A stretch of 64,000 nucleotides of DNA, taken from assembly GCA_963758505.1 (NCBI GenBank), contig CAVWVJ010000003.1, positions 1,302,001 through 1,366,000 on the forward strand. The letters are read 5' to 3'. The stretch comes from Korobacter sp963758505 (GTDB lineage Bacteria; Acidobacteriota; Terriglobia; Terriglobales; Acidobacteriaceae). Below are positions 61,295-64,000 of the stretch, one piece after another (within the stretch, counting starts at the first letter, position 1; each line of letters starts with the position of its first letter). A program made the translations under genes and the position numbers. Under the pieces are notes generated by a model. It saw nothing but the letters and a program-made list of their open reading frames with translations. It had not been told where the DNA came from and did not search any database.

Positions 61295-62685
61295 AGATGT
61301 GGTCCGGGCGCCTCTCGCAGCCTCTCGACCCTGAGTTCGAGAGCTGGCAGAGATCGTTGCCCTTCGATAAGAAGTTGCTCAAGCATGAAGTCGCGGCGAG
61401 CGGGGCTCACGCGAAAGCGTTACACAAAGCCGGTGTGCTGCATGCAGAGGAGTTGGCGCTGATCCAGGCTGGCCTCGCGCAGATCGCGGCAGACGGCATG
61501 CCGGTGGCGGAAGATCCTTCGATCGAAGACATCCATCACTTCGTGGAGTCGCAGTTGATCGAGATCGCCGGCGAGGTTGGGCGCAAGCTGCACACCGGTC
61601 GCAGCCGCAACGAGCAGATCGCTACTGACCTGCGGCTCTACGTGCGCGAACGCATCGACTATCTCACGCTGCTGCTGGCGGATGTGGTCTCCGCGCTGAT
61701 CGCGCAGGCGGAAACCGCCGGCGACGCCGCCATGCCGTCCTACACGCATTTGCAGCGCGCCGAGCCGGTGCTGATTGCCCATTGGCTGCTCGCCTACTGC
61801 GAGATGTTCTTTCGGGATATCACGCGGCTGGCGGATTGCCGTAAGCGGGTAAACGTGTGTCCGCTTGGATCGGCGGCGGTAGCGGGAACGTTCGTTGCGC
61901 TCGACCGGCAGCTTGTTGCTTCTCTGCTGGATTTCGACGCGCCGAGCGAAAACAGCATGGATGCCACCAGCGACCGCGACTTCGCGATTGAGTTTGTGCA
62001 GGCGCTCAGCGTGGTGGGCATGCACCTCAGCCGGATGGCGGAAGAATTGATTCTCTTCTCCACCACGGAGTTTGGCTTTGTTGTGTTGCCGGAGCGCTAC
62101 GCCACCGGCAGCAGCGCGATGCCGCAGAAGAAAAACCCCGATTCGCTCGAGCTGCTGCGTGGCAAAAGCGCGGCTCTCCTGGCGAACGCGATCCAACTCT
62201 CGGTCACGTTAAAGGCGCTTCCGCTCGCCTACAACAAGGACATGCAGGAGACGCAGCAACCGGTCTTCGCGAGCGCGGAGGAGTGCGTCTCGATGCTGCG
62301 CATTGCCGCTGGTTTTCTGCGCGATCTGAAGTTCAATACTGCCGTCATGCATACGGCGGCGAGTACGGGATACATGAACGCGATGTCAGCGGCTGGATAT
62401 CTTGTGCAGCAAGGAATCCCATTCCGTCGCGCGCACGAGTTAATCGGAGCTGCGGTGCAATTGGCGATTCAGAAGCACTGCGAGCTGCAGGATCTCTCCG
62501 CCGAAGATTATGCGCAGGCCGGGCTTCCGGTAGAAGAAGGATTCTACGCGGCGCTGCAGCTGCCGGCCGTGCTGGCCCAGCACGATGTTCCGGGTGGCAC
62601 TGCGCCTGCTCGCGTCGCTGCCGCGCTGCAGGTGGCGAAGGAGAGACTCGCGGCAATGGGGGAGGCGCAACATGTTTGTTCGTAA
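61291..62685 (+). CDS. argH: Argininosuccinate lyase
   Basis: The 464-residue fumarase-superfamily enzyme has the signature GSSAMPQKKNPD, LHTGRSRNEQIATDLRLYVR, and PSYTHLQRAEPVLIAHWLLA. It splits argininosuccinate to arginine and fumarate. It begins within argG (ATGA) and ends inside the next gene. Confidence 0.97.
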   Translation: MKMWSGRLSQPLDPEFESWQRSLPFDKKLLKHEVAASGAHAKALHKAGVLHAEELALIQAGLAQIAADGMPVAEDPSIEDIHHFVESQLIEIAGEVGRKLHTGRSRNEQIATDLRLYVRERIDYLTLLLADVVSALIAQAETAGDAAMPSYTHLQRAEPVLIAHWLLAYCEMFFRDITRLADCRKRVNVCPLGSAAVAGTFVALDRQLVASLLDFDAPSENSMDATSDRDFAIEFVQALSVVGMHLSRMAEELILFSTTEFGFVVLPERYATGSSAMPQKKNPDSLELLRGKSAALLANAIQLSVTLKALPLAYNKDMQETQQPVFASAEECVSMLRIAAGFLRDLKFNTAVMHTAASTGYMNAMSAAGYLVQQGIPFRRAHELIGAAVQLAIQKHCELQDLSAEDYAQAGLPVEEGFYAALQLPAVLAQHDVPGGTAPARVAAALQVAKERLAAMGEAQHVCS

Positions 62686-63193
62686 GGCGATCCTTCCCGA
62701 CGCCAATGCCATCGATGAGTTGATCCGCGCGCATACCACCGACGGCACGCTGTTGCCGCGGACGCTGACGGAGATCTGCGCCGATATTCGCGATTTCGTG
62801 GTGGCGGAGGTAGATGGAAGGATCGTTGGGTGCGGGGCGCTGCACCTGTACGGCATGCATCTCGCCGAAATCCGTTCCATCAACGTGCTCGACGAATTTC
62901 GCGGGCAGAAGCTGGGAGTGCAGATCGTGCAGGCGCTGATGGAAGAGGCGCGTCACCAGCACGTTACCTGCGTCTGCCTGTTCACACGGGTGCCGGAATT
63001 CTTCGGCAGCCTGGGCTTCCGGATCGCAGACCGCGACCGGCTTCCCGACAAGGTTTACAAAGACTGCATGAAATGCCCGCGCAACCAGGCGTGTGACGAA
63101 ATCGCGATGTATCGAGGCGAATTGCCGAAGGCCTCTCACCTGCCGAAAGGCTTTCGTCCTTCCGACATCGTGCGGATCGTGCCGGTGACTTGA
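62672..63193 (+). CDS. argA: Short-form amino-acid N-acetyltransferase (N-acetylglutamate synthase)
   Basis: A 173-residue GNAT protein (VRKAILPDANAIDELI, INVLDEFRGQKLGVQIVQALMEE) with the short NAGS C-terminal cysteine set CMKCPRNQACDEIAM. It has no kinase-like domain, unlike classic ArgA. Acetylating glutamate is the first step of the operon's pathway, so it supplies the substrate for ArgB. It overlaps argH by 14 bases, with GGAGG before the ATG. Confidence 0.9.
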   Translation: MFVRKAILPDANAIDELIRAHTTDGTLLPRTLTEICADIRDFVVAEVDGRIVGCGALHLYGMHLAEIRSINVLDEFRGQKLGVQIVQALMEEARHQHVTCVCLFTRVPEFFGSLGFRIADRDRLPDKVYKDCMKCPRNQACDEIAMYRGELPKASHLPKGFRPSDIVRIVPVT

Positions 63194-63211
63194 GTCAGGC
63201 CGCGGTAAGGG

Positions 63212-64000
63212 TCACTTCTTCCGAAGGTGAACCGCCACGGTCTTTGACTCGTAAGCATTTCCGTTCGCAGGTGGGAACCCGACTTTCAGCATTCGCCGGC
63301 CTTGATCTTCGACGATCTCCGCGTTGTCCACGGATTGAATTTCCGCATCCCCGCCGGTTTTCACAAAATAACTATGTCCGGCTCTGCCGCTGACCGTGAA
63401 GCTAGCTGTAGAGCCCGACCACTGTTCGGTGGTGAAGCGCAGTCCCTCGCTTTCGAACCCGAGCGCGGGCAGTTCAGAGGCATACTCCAGGCCGAAGTCG
63501 TTGTTGACGTGGTAGACGACCGTGGTCGTGGCTCCGGCGGCGATTGTAAAGCGCAAGGACAAATGCTGATCCTGGGAGTTGCGTTGCACGTCAACCGGCT
63601 TGCGCTGAGATCCGACGGTGGCGCTGGTACATGTGGCAAGCGGCGAGAGCGCAGGCGAGAGCGTGACTTGAGCGGTTGCGTCCCCATGATTCGCGAGAGC
63701 GAAGGTGAGACCGCTGCTGTGGCGCGTATAGGAGACGGAGATATTTGCGCCGCCGGCGCGGACGTTCTCAAGCGTCGCGTTGTTCCAGGTTGCGGGGAAG
63801 TGTGGAGCGAGCGTGAGCGTTCCATCGGATCGCGCATCGAGAGCAAACATTCCGCGCAGGATGGAACTGACGACCATGCCGGAGGACCATATCTGGTGCG
63901 GCGTGCTGGTGGAGAGCGGGACGAAATATTTGCCCGAGAGAACTTCGGTGACGTGCCCAGGCTGCCCGGAGTGCGCGAGCAGTGCGTTGTCGCGCATCTG
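63212..64000 (-). CDS. C-terminal part of a secreted glycoside hydrolase-like protein (truncated by window end)
   Basis: The visible 262 residues contain VLSGKYFVPLSTSTPHQIWS and GMVVSSILRGMFALDARSDG then TLAPHFPATW, a pattern of (alpha/alpha)6 barrel glycosidases such as GH63/trehalase/debranching relatives, followed by a C-terminal beta-sandwich. The catalytic residues lie upstream, outside the window. It is convergent with the arg operon across 18 bases. Confidence 0.75.
   Translation of the reverse strand, partial: QMRDNALLAHSGQPGHVTEVLSGKYFVPLSTSTPHQIWSSGMVVSSILRGMFALDARSDGTLTLAPHFPATWNNATLENVRAGGANISVSYTRHSSGLTFALANHGDATAQVTLSPALSPLATCTSATVGSQRKPVDVQRNSQDQHLSLRFTIAAGATTTVVYHVNNDFGLEYASELPALGFESEGLRFTTEQWSGSTASFTVSGRAGHSYFVKTGGDAEIQSVDNAEIVEDQGRRMLKVGFPPANGNAYESKTVAVHLRKK

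Overview
This window looks like chromosomal DNA of an Acidobacteriota member close to the Koribacter/Terriglobus group. The reasons are a GC-rich genome with strong GC preference at third codon positions, a large share of secreted proteins with plain signal peptides, several conserved small proteins of the kind seen in that phylum, and scattered intergenic palindromes typical of those genomes. The taxonomic call is an inference; no rRNA or tRNA gene was seen. I identify about 64 protein genes, one of them running off each end of the window, and no CRISPR array, prophage or insertion sequence with a transposase.

Layout. 0.8-11.0 kb: a plus-strand translation/transcription cluster, rimP-nusA-infB-ylxP-rbfA-nrnA, followed by a small membrane protein, a frameshifted GT39-type glycosyltransferase and a double-GNAT protein. 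11.0-16.8 kb: a tightly packed minus-strand run, read yggS, DUF167, a frameshifted sodium:solute symporter, an AlkD-like repair protein, an M24 peptidase, two small membrane proteins and a methyltransferase. 16.8-23 kb: an OPT transporter, ComF, an HNH protein, a divergent APH-fold kinase and a secreted LolA-like protein. 23-31.6 kb: a GAF histidine kinase, a cyclic-nucleotide-binding-fold protein without DNA-binding domain, a TPR protein with two retropepsin motifs, an S9 peptidase and a serine beta-lactamase-fold hydrolase. 31.7-34.7 kb: the three-gene pnt transhydrogenase operon. 34.9-43.1 kb: YihY, a repeat membrane protein, a cold-shock protein, queG, a phospholipase C-type enzyme, an M48 peptidase and two tandem DUF507 genes. 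43.5-47.1 kb: a cassette-like stretch of four single genes separated by related palindromic elements. 47.2-56.4 kb: recJ, a fatty-acid desaturase, a VOC protein, a two-component pair, an eight-blade propeller protein, a cysteine desulfurase-like enzyme paired with a homoserine dehydrogenase, and a cytochrome c. 56.7-63.2 kb: a complete-looking argR-C-B-F-G-H-NAGS operon, with a promoter overlapped by two ARG-box-like operators. The window ends inside a minus-strand carbohydrate-active enzyme.

How they work together. The first cluster assembles ribosomes and initiates translation. The arg operon turns glutamate into arginine under apparent ArgR autoregulation; every internal junction overlaps except argB/argF. 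The most interesting non-routine signals are the palindrome-delimited cassettes at 43.5-47.1 kb, the class II-like CRP-type promoter in front of the cyclic-nucleotide-fold gene at 25.2 kb, the paired 15-bp direct repeats before the desaturase, the TPR/double-aspartic-protease fusion, and the two membrane-protein genes that are each broken by a single extra base.
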